A stretch of 64,000 nt of DNA. Source: Cryphonectria parasitica EP155. Its lineage: Eukaryota; Ascomycota; Sordariomycetes; Diaporthales; Cryphonectriaceae. Position numbers and translations under genes: made by a program. Positions 21,538 through 33,367 of this stretch are shown one piece after another. The stretch lies in the NCBI RefSeq assembly GCF_011745365.1, contig NW_024468909.1, positions 4,774,001 to 4,838,000 of the forward strand, written 5' to 3'. The stretch's first letter is position 1, and each line of letters begins with the position of its first letter. The notes beneath the pieces are model-generated. The model was not told where the DNA came from and ran no database searches. It saw only the letters and a list, made by a program, of their open reading frames with translations.

Positions 21538-24274
21538 GGGCTCAGCATGTAGAACCAGCCTTGGCGGCTCTTGGGCGGCGCCAGACACTCCTGCCAAGCG
21601 TTGACCGCCACATGCAACGGTTCGAGCCGTGTGCGCCCTCGCTATGAAGCTTTAGGCAGGGCAGCTGACCGGGAGGCGAGATAGTTTGCTTGAAATACGA
21701 AGCAGAGGCAGCCAGGAAAAGAAAAACCGAAACAGATGCAGCTGATCGGCAAGCGGTGTCAGGAATACAAACACTCATTTCACTGACTCCGACCAGGCAT
21801 GTACGCTCGGACAAGAGGCCTCAAAAGAGGCAAGAAGCTGCCGCTGTCAAGAAACAAGGCATCCTTGGGCCCCTGCTAAGCTGCAGATAAGATTCGCCGG
21901 CTTGCGCTTCTCATGTGCGCTAGACTCTCTCGTCTTCCGTTGCTGAGCCAGGGGGGGGGGATCACTATAGCTGGGACAGGACCAAAAACAGGATCGTCCT
22001 GCTGAGCAAGCCGTTTCGTTGGTGATAGCGGAATGCGGGGTTGAACCGAGCCACGGGAGTGTCGAGGCGCTTGAGGCAAAGCGGACGGGCTGGAGGGGGA
22101 GCAATCTCTCCTAGCAGCGATCGTGTTCACGGGTGTTTCGAGTTGCTGGAAAGTCCGGTAGGCATTAGTCTCGTCGTACCCGAGAACTGGTTCTGTGGCG
22201 ACTTGAGGTGCCGGTCCCAACGGTCAAGGGGGATGGGGACAAGCATTGTGACAGGATATTTGTATCTCGCGGTGGGTGTGTGTGTGCCAGAGCGGTGCCT
22301 CGTAAGTATGACGCTCTCTTGAGGCTGCGAGGTTTGTGTGGTGTTGATCGTCGGGAGGTGTGCCAGCATGTGTTGCGATTCAGAGCACATCCTGGTTCCT
22401 CTTCAGGAATAGACTCTGCTGCACTGTCAATCTTGATCAGGGTGTGTTGGAGGGTTGGTTGGTCAAGGTTACTCCGGAAGCTACGTGGTAATAAAGTCCA
22501 GAGTGCAATCGGTATCAAGCTGTGACGCGCCTCTTGCTCGTCACTGGCGCGCGCTGCAGCCCAGTCTAGGGTGGCGGGTGTGCCTTGTTTCGTTTCGCTT
22601 CTTCTTCTTCTTCTTGCTTCTTCTCCTTCTGTTTTGTCTCCTCCCGCCACGAAACATTGGTGCCAACTGCTGCAGTGAGCTCGAGCTGTGTGGTCTGTCA
22701 GCAGCCCGTGTGGACTGTGCTTCCGGTCTGGACTGTTGTGGGACTTGTGGCATCTGCATCACCAAGCGAGAGGGAGACCATGCAGCGCACCGGGCATGGG
22801 TTTCAACGGAGGAGGGGTTTGTGGATGGTGGGTGCGCCCGCCTGCTGCCCTCGTCCCCTGGCGCCCCTAATGGCATTTGCGGTGAGACGAGATGCTGATT
22901 GGTCGGCGCGGCTCTTTTATGCTTGCTGATTAAATTTCATGCCCACCAGGAGGACGCTTCCCGATCTATGCGCTCCATCTCCCATATTGAATGAATTCCC
23001 AGATAGGGGGCAGATGGGGTAACATGGTACCACAGGTAAAGGGGAGAGGGCCGGCGTAGGACGCAGTCCGTAGTGGCGGTATGTATTTATGAGGTGGAAG
23101 GTTGAATATGTTCATGAACACAACTTTGACGAGTGGGCGCAATCATAGAAGCCGAGCTGGCGACGGATCGTGCTCTGGAACGGCGCTGCCGTTACCATAA
23201 TTAAGGAGATAGATATCATTGTCAACTTTGAGAAGTACTCCGAATGCTCGTCCAGTATGGGTGCACTGCGCACATGAATAAGTAATGCTGAAGACGACAC
23301 GGAAGACCTGTATGCCAGCATCACAAATTGCATGGAGAAACTCGAGCCTGCAATTCATCACAGAGTTGACAGGAGATAATAACTCAACAGGAATCTTAAT
23401 GGGGGCAGTTAGAAGACAATATACGTAGTCCAACTTGAGCTACTACTGGTGGTAGTCCTTGCCACAACACCCCTTATCATGGTGATCCCGAGTGCTTTTT
23501 GTGTAGAGGGCCTTTCGCAATAGGCCAATCTGCTGTTGGGTACTATGTACTATGATACTACCACGTGTAGTACCTGGCTAGGCACAGATCCGCATTCGCC
23601 CCTTCCTCTCGTCTGTTGTCAATGTAGTGTAAGGGCAAAATTGCACTGATGTTAGGCGAGACAGAACTGGTCAGGTTATAGGCCTTGGAAGTTGCTGGAA
23701 AGAAAAATTGGAAGGGGGGAAAAACAGAAGAAGGGCCCTAGCCAGGGTACAGAGCGGCACAGTGGTGCTTGCTGCCTACTTCTGGTACCTGACGTGCCGT
23801 TAGCACATTCCCTAGGGAGGAGCTAAGGTACCACCAAAAAAGGTACCTCCGTACCTCTCTACTGTGGCACGCGTGGGTACCCTTACCTTAAGGAAAGGGG
23901 TAGTAGGGACATCCCCACCCATCAGTGCCTCTCATCCTCGCTGCATGCCCCATAAGCCCTCCCAACTTACCCAAGAGGAAGAGAGACCGACAGGGCCAGG
24001 ATCGCGCACCCTCGTGAGAAATTGACGTCTACCGTGCTTCCTATCAAAAACCCAGCAGTCTTTTTTTATCCCCCCTTCTCTCTTCTGGGGGGTCCATATC
24101 TATTCTGACTCTGATAAACTACCTGCCTACCTCACCACCATTTTCACCTCAACCTTCTCTTACCACCATTGCCATCGTTTGGTGTTCTTTGACTGACTCG
24201 ACATTCGTTTGCGAAATTCAGGCCACCCCCAACTCTTTTCTTCTTCTTTTTTCCTTTCCTTCCTCAATCGGGGT

Positions 24275-24302
24275 GACGACGACGACGACGACGACGACGA
24301 CA
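24275..24302. repeat. (GAC)n trinucleotide repeat in presumed SMI1 leader
   Basis: About nine uninterrupted GAC units, roughly 660 bases before the SMI1 start. If transcribed it would sit in the 5' leader. Confidence 0.85.
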
Positions 24303-24964
24303 GTCACTACACCTAACTAATCTTTGTCTGACTCGCTGGAGGATTTGAGGTCTGGTCTTGGCAGAAGATTCGACCCAATCTGGCCGTGGTTACGACAGGT
24401 CGGCCTAGCAGAAGGCAAAGAAAACCATTCAGGCGCCGCTTCTGCCCATCCCGCCGCCAACAACGCCAGCACGCGCGTCTTGCACGTTCCTGGTGCTGTT
24501 TTTCAGCACGCTACACCCGCTAAGAAAAAAGGCCCTCTAAAAAAGGGGACGGCTGGGCCTGTTGAACAAGGAACGGCAGAGCATCGTCGCAGCCCAATCA
24601 AAACCCTTGCCTTACACAACCAGAGCTGGAGATAGCGGCAGCAGTGCTCGACAATTCCTTGATCTTCACGACACAACTATTCACCACCACACAACAACTG
24701 CACCTCCTCCTTTTACCCCTCTAAATTTCGCCGGCACGGGTAGCTCTGCCTGTCACGGGCAAACTTTCACCACACTACGGCCCCGAAACGGTGACGTCCG
24801 AGACCCACGCCTCTAGGCCCCCCTAGGCTCTTTCTCCTTTACCCCCTGGGTCTCAACCTCCATTTTCTCTCTTTCACAACAGCCATTCGCTTTCTGAGGC
24901 CGCGTTGTCCATCCCAGAATAACAGCTCGACACGCGCCAAACGTCAAGAAGACAGCTGCCCGCC

Positions 24965-26723
24965 ATGGCGAACCCGTACGTTCCACCACGTGAGGGAAAG
25001 AGAATCACTCTCAATCAGGCCACACATGCTCAAGCACGCAAGCTAATCTTCTCCCTGCGGTAACAGATTGAGTGCCACTTTCAAGTCCATCTGGCATACC
25101 ATGACCAGTTATGACCGCCGTGCGTGATACTCCAGCGTGCTTCCCCATGCTCGTCACTGACGCGTGACTAACACAACACTGTTTATAGACTCCAGCTACG
25201 ATTCCCCTTTCCGATCTGGTCGCCACGTCCCCCTCGGCCAGGATGGCCTCACTTCCGTCGCAACAGCCTCCGAATCCCGCGCAGACATCACCTCTCCGTA
25301 TCCTGACTACAATAATCGAAGCTCTCTCATGCATCCAGGTGGCGCCACCTCGTACAATGGTGCCCCGATCTCACCAGCCCTGCCTCCTCAAAGCCCTGGC
25401 GCGAACAGCCCATACTCTCCCGGCATGCGATCCAAGCTCGCGCGGGCAAGCACAGGCGATGGATTCGAGATGCAGAGCCCGGCCGGCGAGATCCCCATGC
25501 AGTCTTTTGAGGACGGCCAGCCGCCCGCACCGCCCGTCACTCACTCGTGGAATCGCATCGACTCGTGGGCTGAGGACAATTACCCAGAACTCTGGGACCA
25601 GCTCTGCGAGGGCTGCACCGTCAACGACCTGAATGAGCTGGAACACCAGTTGGACTGCACGCTGCCTGCTGATGTTAGGGACTCTCTTCAGGTGCATGAC
25701 GGCCAGGAGAGAGGCGGCATGCCCACAGGTATCATCTTTGGTTCTATGCTGCTCGACTGCGAGGAGATGGTGCAAGAATGGGACCAGTGGCGCAAGGTCA
25801 ATCACCAGTTCCTTCTGGACACGGCTATTGTGAACCCCTCAGCCCCTTCTCGAGCTCTCGGCGGAAGCAGCGAGGCCTCGTCCTCCAAGTCTGCTACCAG
25901 CTCGAGCGGCCCCAACAAGCCGAACGATCTTGCCTGGAGGGAGAAGCTCATCGCCCGTCAGGACTCGGTCCCCCCCAACGCCATCCGCAAGGCTTATGCT
26001 CATGCTGGATGGATCCCTCTTGTCCGTGACTGGGGCGGCAACAACTTGGCCGTCGACCTGGCGCCTGGACCTAAGGGTCATTGGGGTCAGATCATCCTCT
26101 TCGGCCGCGACTACGACACGAAATACGTGGTAGCTCGCTCCTGGGGCCATTTTCTGGCTACCGTCGCGGACGACCTGAACAGCGGAAAGTGGTTCATCGA
26201 TGAGGATTCACAGGAGCTGAAGCTGCGCGAGTTCAAGGCGACCCGAGTCGAGCCCGGATATCTCGACATCCTGCGATGGAGGATGGATCAGAAATACGGC
26301 CGCCGCGCCGCGAAGAGGAGATCTGCCCCCCCCACTGGAACTACGTCCCCACCCGTGCCAAGCTCTCCATATAGCAGCGCTTCAGAGCCTGCTGGCGAGG
26401 CCCGCGGCCGGTCGCTTCACCGCTTGAGTGGTGGCTCTCCACTGGCCAGTCCGATGCGTCCTGGATATGGCAAGGCGAGCCCTCTAGCCCGCGTCACCGA
26501 GGAGGGCGTGGCTCAGGAGCTGACTGTTCCCAACGGCAAGGCGAAGGCGGAGAAGCTGGTGGAGGTTGACACGCCTCGTCCCAGCAGTGAGGAGCCTTCC
26601 GCTCCTAGGCTCGCAAGCCTGACCAAGGGCGACTCCTCTGATGAGGCAGAGGCTCTACCTAAAGTCAATGGAAAGCAGCCTGCCATTGCGACCGAGGAGG
26701 CAATGAAGGAGATTGAGATCTGA
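24965..26723 (+). CDS. SMI1: Smi1/Knr4 cell-wall assembly regulator
   Basis: Predicted exons are 24965-24975 (11 nt), 25067-25119 and 25189-26723, encoding about 532 residues. Joining them gives MANPLSATFKSIWHTMTSYD then RHSSYDSPFRSGRHVPLGQD, which matches the usual N-terminus of filamentous-fungal Smi1; the second intron has a branch-like GACTAAC. Smi1/Knr4 is a largely disordered hub that links the cell-integrity MAP kinase pathway to beta-1,3-glucan synthase and wall gene expression. The SMI1/KNR4 fold occupies about residues 120-330, with NDLNELEHQLDCTLPADVRD, RKAYAHAGWIPLVRDWGGN and ARSWGHFLATVADDL visible. The C-terminal ~190 residues are low-complexity Ser/Pro-rich. The tiny first exon makes automated start calls likely to miss the true N-terminus. 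Confidence 0.94.
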
Positions 26724-28954
26724 TGGAATTCTGCAATAATGAAAACGATACATGCGACGAACGGCAGGAGCATACATACACTGTAGAAGGAGGATCGGCG
26801 TCCCCGGCGTTTTCACAGTCTCGACTTTAGACGACATCGTTCCTCATGGTCTTTTCCAATCGCATCTTTGCGGCAATTCGTCATTGACCCGAACCTTTCG
26901 CAACAAGACCCTTTAGTTGTTGGCCTTCATCTTCGATTTATCACGCCGCAACACTCGAGGGTCACGGGCAAATACTGCTAGTGCGACTTTCTTGCAAAGC
27001 TTGTTGGATTCTCCTTTTCTATCACGGCCCGTTTCCATGGATGGACTTCGCAAGCGGTCAGACACATCTAATACGCCCTCTGCATACTCGATTATCGGGA
27101 GGGGGGGGTTGGGGGGGGTTCTTCTGTATATTACTTGACTGGCGGCAGAGGGCCTTGGACCCAGCCTGTCCTCAGATCTTGAACGTTCCATTAATTACAT
27201 TCAAGCCCTGGCGGGAGTCCGGTTTTTATTGTTCATTTCTCGGAGTCAGGAGGGTATATGCTTGCGGCGTTGTCTTGAAAGCAGAACACGGCTCTTTTCC
27301 CAATGAGGACTCAGGTCTAGGCAGTGACGAGAGGGCTCGCAGAGAATAGTCTATGAGATACATTTGCCATCTTGCACACGCCACATGCAGGTTGAATGGT
27401 CTAGAGACTGCAGCCTTAGATGCATTTCAGCCTCCTCAGCAGTCATCCATAATTGAGTGCTTACTGTGCCTAAGTTCTGCCTTACTGTCGGTGACGTTCA
27501 TTTACTTGTGGCTGACTGGAGCAAGCTCGTGTCAGCCAGTGCCTTTGTGAATTTTCAAAGGACCTGACTTCTGACATGCATTAATTCACTGGATGGTTGG
27601 GGCTCTCTCTCCCCCCCCCCCCTTTTTTTTTTTAAATTAATTCAATGCAGGTGCATCAGTGCTGCTTACTCCTCGGCTGTTCATTTTATAAAATCCAACA
27701 GATATGAGAATTTGATAATGAAATCAATGCCGAGCTGTTAAACATAAGTCCAGCTAAACATAACTCAAAGCAAGCTTGAGGTATTGATTATACGTGCTAA
27801 TAAGCATTACTGTTGCCCAGTTTCAGAGGGAAAGGCTGGGAAGGACTACATACTGCCTAGCTTGCTGCTGAGACTGAAGGTATCTTGGAAAGCAGTTCAT
27901 CTATCCCAGGCATCAGGGTTGGAGAAAATGGTGCCTGACTCCTGAAGATGAATTGGCTTATTAGGTACTAGAATGATAGATTCTCCTCATACAAAATGGC
28001 TTGTGGCTCGAGGTCTTGCTGACCTTCAAGACTTTTCTTGACATAACTCTACTGAGTTCTTCAGGCGCTAGATCTTGCTCAACGAAGCTCCTGAATGCAT
28101 ACATGTACCAAATCTACAAGACATGGCTGAAGGAGACACTTGAAATCTTAATTAATATACAGGTACTCTATTATAACACTTGTCATGGCTCATGATCTCC
28201 TCATAATAACTTGGTAGATGAACTTACACACATTAGAGTAAGCAACTTCTCAAAAGATTTGGCTTTCGACAATTGTTAGAGTCAGAAAACTCTTCCAACA
28301 GAGCAGTTGCAAAGACAGTTCAATGTCAATGCTTTCTCTGTTGGGAAGTCTTTGTGCCATTGGGATAATCCCCTAGTGCTCGGTATATCAACACAATAGA
28401 CATACATGTAGATACACAGTCACTAGTCCAGACAGAGTCATCATGCTCAACAACAGACCATAGTGACAATAAGAAGCTTGTGGCTCATGTAGGTACACCA
28501 AGGGAATAAACTCAGTTACAGTATGTGAGATGTTCAGTTGATAGAGGCCTAACGACACAGTTGATTCGTGTGTGGGATTGTTGCAGCCTTGGTGAAGCAT
28601 GATTCGCAATGTTCATCTGACTTGGCAAAATAAAAGTTCTTTGATTCGAAGTCAAGCAATTCACAGTTGAACAGCAGCTACAGCAGGTGCAGATCTCATT
28701 TGAAGGGCATGCATCGTTCAATTTTCACTCAAACCAGTTACTCAGGCTGGGGAGCCTACGTCTCCTGCATGTGTGGTCTATAATACTGCGCTGGCTCTGC
28801 TGAAAGCAGAATCCAAAAATACACTCTCAACCATCCTCAGCCCGCCAATCCCTGAAAGGCAGAGAGAAGCCATCTACCATTATAACATCACAAAAACTCA
28901 CAATGGTATGTCTATTCTCCAGTCGCCATCCCTATCCTCTCGAGGAATTTACCA
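26724..28954. other. AT-leaning gene-poor stretch after SMI1
   Basis: Nothing here reads as a conserved protein. It includes a G-rich tract (27098-27118, two runs of 8 Gs separated by TT), and a run of 12 Cs followed by 11 Ts (27611-27633). From about 27640 to 28900 the sequence is visibly richer in A/T than the gene blocks on either side, with no long open frame. This could be an eroded element, but I see no terminal repeats or transposase motif. Confidence 0.4.
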
Positions 28955-29975
28955 ATGAAGCCTCCATTGTCATATATTGAGAGCGGTCACAACCATCCCC
29001 CTCCTCCTCTACGGATGTCCTCTAATTTGGGTCACTTACAACAGCAGCCAGGACACAACTATTCTCACCCCTGGCCCGGTGTGCATCACGAGGCTGCTGG
29101 AGCACACCCAGGCCCCATAGATCAAGCTGGCCACCCTCAGAATAGACCTAGCTGGGTCATGATCAGCCTGCAGGATTTCATCAGCATCTCTGAGAAGCTT
29201 GAGGAGATGAACATACACTGGCCTGTACACCCCTATTGCCACATGGCCGAGGGTGGCCCAGCTGGAGGCTACCAGCACGCCAGCCCTCAAGTCCACCCAC
29301 CTCCCGTGAACGCGGCCCTGGCTATGGACCGACAGCAGCCCCCTAGTGTCCAGGCAACCCCTTATGCAGGTGGCCACTATTACAACATGGCCCTGCCGAT
29401 GATGATGAACACCCCTCAGCCGGCCTTTTACAATTTTGGCGCGGCCCCGGCTCACTTGCAGCCGGCTCACCACCAGCCGCACCCTCCAGCTGCCAATATC
29501 CAGGCTGTCAATGAGCACGCCCACAGGGACACAGCCCAGCCGGTCGACAACCAGGAGCCGCTTCAACCTCGCCGCCGCCGTCGCCGCCACCGCCGCCAAA
29601 TTCAGCCCTACACGGAGGCTGAAGAGGAGACCATCCTGTCCATGATGGACGCTGGTCGAGGGCCGGTGTCTGTTGCGAATGTCTTGGAGGGCCGTACGGC
29701 CAACGCGATTCAGGCCAAGTATTGTAAGGCCCCTATCTCTCCCTCGTATTTATTACAAGGCCTTCAAAAGAGGAAAGAGAAGAGCAATGGAGAATCATCA
29801 CAATACGTGATTTTCTGCTTGCCATATCTCAGTGCTAACAGGATCGTCCTTAGGGCGCATGAAGGGAGGAGACCCTAGGGGAGCCGAGAAGAGTCGCAAG
29901 AAGGCCGCTGAGGCCCGAGAGGACGCAGCCAGCATGGTTGGCACATCTGGACAAGAAGATGAGAGTGACAGGTAG
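28955..29975 (+). CDS. Myb/SANT-like single-repeat protein with His/Pro/Gln-rich N-terminus
   Basis: Exons 28955-29723 and 29854-29975 encode about 296 residues. The intron is chosen because it joins the helix sequence IQAKY to WRMKGGDPRGAEKSRKKA in frame; reading through the intron gives a less plausible end. Residues 1-190 are rich in His, Pro, Gln and Ala. A basic run (RRRRRRHRR) near residue 210 precedes a single Myb/SANT-like module (YTEAEEETILSMMDAG, then GRTANAIQAKYWRMK), a pattern seen in fungal one-repeat Myb proteins where the last helix contacts DNA. The tail is charged and ends DESDR. Nuclear DNA binding is inferred from the module. The gene stands alone in an AT-rich region and may be lineage-restricted. 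Confidence 0.7.
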
Positions 29976-31028
29976 CTTCCTGCCTAAACCTCTTGGGTCC
30001 TACACATTCAGATGCTACAGACAAAGCACTGCGATGTTTGGTAAAGGAGATTTCACCAAGAGTGGTCTCAAAGAAGTAACCTATACTCGCAGTGAGGAGC
30101 CTGGGTCTGTTTCTTGGGGTATCATCATGGCTGTCCCTGGTCGAAGTTTGCCGAGGAGGTTGTTCTAGGATACTGTCAGCCTGTGTTTAATAATTGTGGG
30201 AAACATAAGGGTGCAGCTGGTGCCAGTTACATCAGTGATCATTTTAATACAAACAATGCTAGACGAAGAAGAAGTGTTTTTTAACAGATAATTCTCATGG
30301 GCATAGGTATATGTGCAAACCCTCAGCCTATGATCCTCGGGTCCGAGCTGAGGATAGCCATCCTTCTAGTGATCACATAAAAGCTGTTTGTATGATTCTC
30401 TGCAAGGTGTGCTTTGTTGATGCGGACAACCTTGAATGCCTCCAAGACTTTGAGAGAGCTGAGTATTCAAGTGGTATCACTTGCTGTGTAAATACTTAGG
30501 TAGTAGGTCTGCAATTGCAATGCCCATGTTTTACAAATCCACATGTTCAATGCCCTTGAAGCCAGAAGTTTTCTATATGCTTTATGACAGTCTTAGGTTT
30601 GCTCCAGGAATGTCAAAAAGCATCAGGGAATTAAGGAAACGGAAAAGGGAAGACAGCAAGAGAGAGTAAGCCGGGCCCGGTTACCTGGGCAGTCAGCGGG
30701 TTTGGTTGTTTCGGGCTTACTGCGGGTTAGGGTCCTTTAACCGACCAGGGGTCTAAAGACGCCTGAGCTCTGTGCCTAGCGCAATCGTCGTCATCCTCAG
30801 CCTCCACCTCTGACAACGGTCCATCTTATCCACGACAAACACCATCTTCATCATCTTTGCAACAGCCCACAACAACTTTAAGCCACTCCCTCCCAACAGT
30901 CGTCCGTTTCTTCAGGACCCCCGAGAGCCCTCGACTTACAGGCAAGCGATCCAACGAGCTCACCTGTCCCGCGAGTTGTCTGTGCCTGATCGCACTCGAC
31001 CTGTTTCACAATCACAATCACCAACACT
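29976..31028. other. Downstream of Myb-like gene / VPS68 upstream region
   Basis: Two short open frames (30311-30499 and 30481-30669, +) have no recognisable homology and I do not call them genes. At 30671-30682 is the GC palindrome CCGGGCCCGG. The last ~200 bases are rich in CA and CT and fit the VPS68 leader. Confidence 0.35.
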
Positions 31029-31732
31029 ATGTCTTCCGATGAGCGTCTTTGGAAGTTCAGCAAGCCGGAATGGCTGAACAGCGTCCATGCCCGTAATGCG
31101 GGAGTGTACGCCTCAGGAGCCTTGGTAAGCCTCGCGCTCGGCCTCTAGAGAAACAGCCTCGTGCTCCCCCGCCCCCTTCCTCCCGAGCTAGGAAGCCGCC
31201 TGATATCATCAATATCACCATTCACGCCTCCCCCCTTCTCCTACCAAGAGCAAGGCGACATCATTGTAACGGAAAGCTAACACGTGTGACTGTGTCCCGC
31301 CACCTATAGTTCTCCCTCGCCTTCTACATCCTCCTCGACGCCGCCGTCTGGTCAAAGTCCTCGCAGAACGGCTCAGACGTGCACGTCACCTTCATCGACT
31401 GGCTGCCCCTCATCTTCTCCTCGCTGGGGATGCTGATCATCAACTCGGTCGAGAAGCAGCGCCTGTCGGCCGACAGCTTCTCCTACAGCGGGTCCGGCGT
31501 CGCCTGGAAGGCGCGGGTCGTCCTCTTCCTGGGCTTTGCCGCGCTCGCGGGCGGCATGGCCGGCGGCGTCACCGTTTTCGTGCTCAAGTTCGTGGTGCAG
31601 AGCGTCGAGTGGCCGATGTTGGGTATGGGCGTCGAGAACGTTGTCGCGAACGCGCTGGTCGGGGTGAGTAGCGTCGTGCTGTGGGTGAGCCAGAACATGG
31701 AAGATGAGTACAGCTACAACCTAGCGCTATAA
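31029..31732 (+). CDS. VPS68: Vps68-like four-helix membrane protein (UPF0220/TMEM50 family)
   Basis: Exons 31029-31124 and 31310-31732 encode 172 residues; the intron falls exactly between codons. The protein starts MSSDERLWKFSKPEW and has four hydrophobic segments: GVYASGALFSLAFYILLDAA, an IDWLPLIFSSLGMLII helix, VVLFLGFAALAGGMAGG, and ENVVANALVGVSSVVLWVS. This is the family of yeast Vps68, a vacuolar/endosomal membrane protein that works with Vps55 in sorting from late endosome to vacuole; animal relatives are TMEM50A/B. Length and topology are normal. Confidence 0.92.
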
Positions 31733-32146
31733 AGAGCGAAACATTGGCGGGCAGAGAGGACAACGGTGTGTTTGGAAAGCGGATTTGGACGGGGGATGGA
31801 GACGCGTCTGGCAGTCTGTGTTTCTATTTTTCGCAGGAGGCATTACACTGTGCATCATTTGGGTTTCACATTCTCTTACGTCTCTTGCGTGTACAGTAAT
31901 GGACGGACGGAGCATGGGAAGGAATTCTATCTTGGCGCCATGGACCAGTCGGCTGGGCTGGGATTATATCAATGAATTATGTTCGACTGGAGCCCACTCT
32001 ATTGCAGGTGATCGAGAGTTGACGAAAAGAAGAGCAAATACCCGCGGCCTTGATTGAGCCGCGATATCTCGCAGATTGCGAGCCTTTTTCTCACCAAGCC
32101 CTTTTGTAATGTCTATATCATATCGTTAAGTCATGCAGATGATGCT
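31733..32146. other. Convergent 3' region between VPS68 and ERG20
   Basis: The 3' flanks of two convergent genes lie here. No coding or RNA feature was recognised. Confidence 0.4.
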
Positions 32147-33367
32147 CTACTTGCTCCGCTTGTAGATCTTGGCCAGGAATGCCTCGAAGATTGACTTCTT
32201 CAGGCCTGAGCTCTCATCGATGGCGGCGATCTTCTCCCTGATCTCGCCGACCACCTTCTGCTCGTAGTCCAGGTACCGCTGCTCTAGGTTCAACTCGTCG
32301 TACAGCTTCTTAACGGCGGCCTCCTTGTCCTTGTCCTTTCGGCCGTAGTTTTCCTCAAGAACCTTTCTCTGCTCGGGCGTCGCAATCTCCAGCGCCTGGT
32401 TGACAAGCCACGAGCACTTGTTGTCCATGATATCCGTGCCGATCTTGCCAATGTGCTCGGGTAGACCAAAATTGTCAAGGTAATCGTCCTGGACCTGAAA
32501 GTACTCGCCCATGGGGATCAGGATATCCTCGGCCTGCTTGAGGTTCTCGGGGGTGCCGATGTTGAGCTGGTGCAGGGCGAGCGCGACGGGCAGGAAGAAG
32601 GAGTAGTAGGCGGTCTTGTAGACAACGATGAAGCTATACTTGGACGCCGAGAAGTTGTCAAGGTTGACCTTGCCCTCGGGGGCGGTGAGCAGGTCCGTCA
32701 GCTGGCCGATCTCGGTCTGGAAGGTGACCTCGTGCATCAGCTCGATCAAGTCGATGTAGGCCGGGTGGGAACGGAAGTGCTTCTTGAGGAGGGTGTAGAT
32801 GCCCGCCTCGAGCATGAACGCGTCGTTGATGGCAATCATGCCTACGCCTTCCTGAAGGTACCAGCACGGCTTGCCGCGCCTTGTGATGCTGCTGTCCATG
32901 ATATCGTCCGACACCAGGAAGAAGGCCTGCAGCAGCTCCGTCATCCAACCCAGCGTGGCAGCCTGGAAGTATTCCTCCTCAGACAGCTTCCTGCCCAGCA
33001 GGAGAGAGACCGAGTCTGGGACGGACATGCCTCGGTTGCATTTTCCGCCGACCGCGTTGGTCCGCAGGCTCTGTTCAAGTCGCACGGGAGGGGGTCAGAC
33101 GCGCGCTCTTCTCATGAACCAACAAAGTGGGGACGAGGGCGGGGTCAAGAAGGAGAGAGGACTCACAGCTCTGAACCACTCCAGCTCTGCCTCGGGCAGA
33201 TTGTATTTCTGGGCATGCTCGAGGATGTCTGCCTCCAGCTTGGGGAACACGGCCTCGAACTCCTTGAGGGTTGTCTTCTGAAACTTGTCGTCCACCTTCT
33301 GTCTCTTAGGGTCGCTCTCGACGGGCGCCGCAGCGTTTAGATCAGCAAGGGACGTCTTTTCCGCCAT
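32147..33367 (-). CDS. ERG20: Farnesyl diphosphate synthase
   Basis: Exons on the minus strand are 33167-33367 and 32147-33070, encoding about 374 residues. The enzyme condenses isopentenyl diphosphate with dimethylallyl and geranyl diphosphates to make farnesyl diphosphate for sterols, dolichol, ubiquinone and prenylation. The first Asp-rich motif is DDIMD (about residues 121-125) preceded by the aromatic pair of farnesyl synthases ([11 protein letters not shown]); the second is DDYLD near 260. [10 protein letters not shown] binds the diphosphate, and the C-terminus KIYKRSK is typical. The N-terminus has about 25-30 extra residues with a basic KRQK patch compared with the ~350-residue family norm; an in-frame downstream start is not available, so the extension looks genuine. 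Confidence 0.96.

Larger units (their letters stand above)
17996..24964. other. 7-kb gene-free interval upstream of SMI1
   Basis: No frame here reads as a conserved protein. Several frames of 100-200 codons on both strands are compositionally random or run through simple repeats. Visible structure: a poly-A/poly-G tract (18944-18959), a CAT repeat running into a CT repeat (21491-21537), a run of 10 Gs (21951-21960) and a GAC repeat (24275-24302). From about 24050 on there is a pyrimidine-rich stretch that looks like the SMI1 promoter and leader. Fungal cell-wall and signalling regulators often have long upstream regions, so much of this may be regulatory. Confidence 0.45.

Noticed and set aside
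24324..24635. 103-codon frame in the SMI1 leader
   Set aside because: It starts at a near-cognate TTG, not ATG, and lies in low-complexity leader sequence.
27640..28900. AT-leaning block considered as a RIP-mutated transposon
   Set aside because: No terminal repeats, no transposase or reverse-transcriptase motif and only a moderate AT shift; not supportable without a repeat search.
32570..33340. 256-codon plus-strand frame
   Set aside because: It is the antisense shadow of ERG20, crosses the ERG20 intron and has no recognisable domain.
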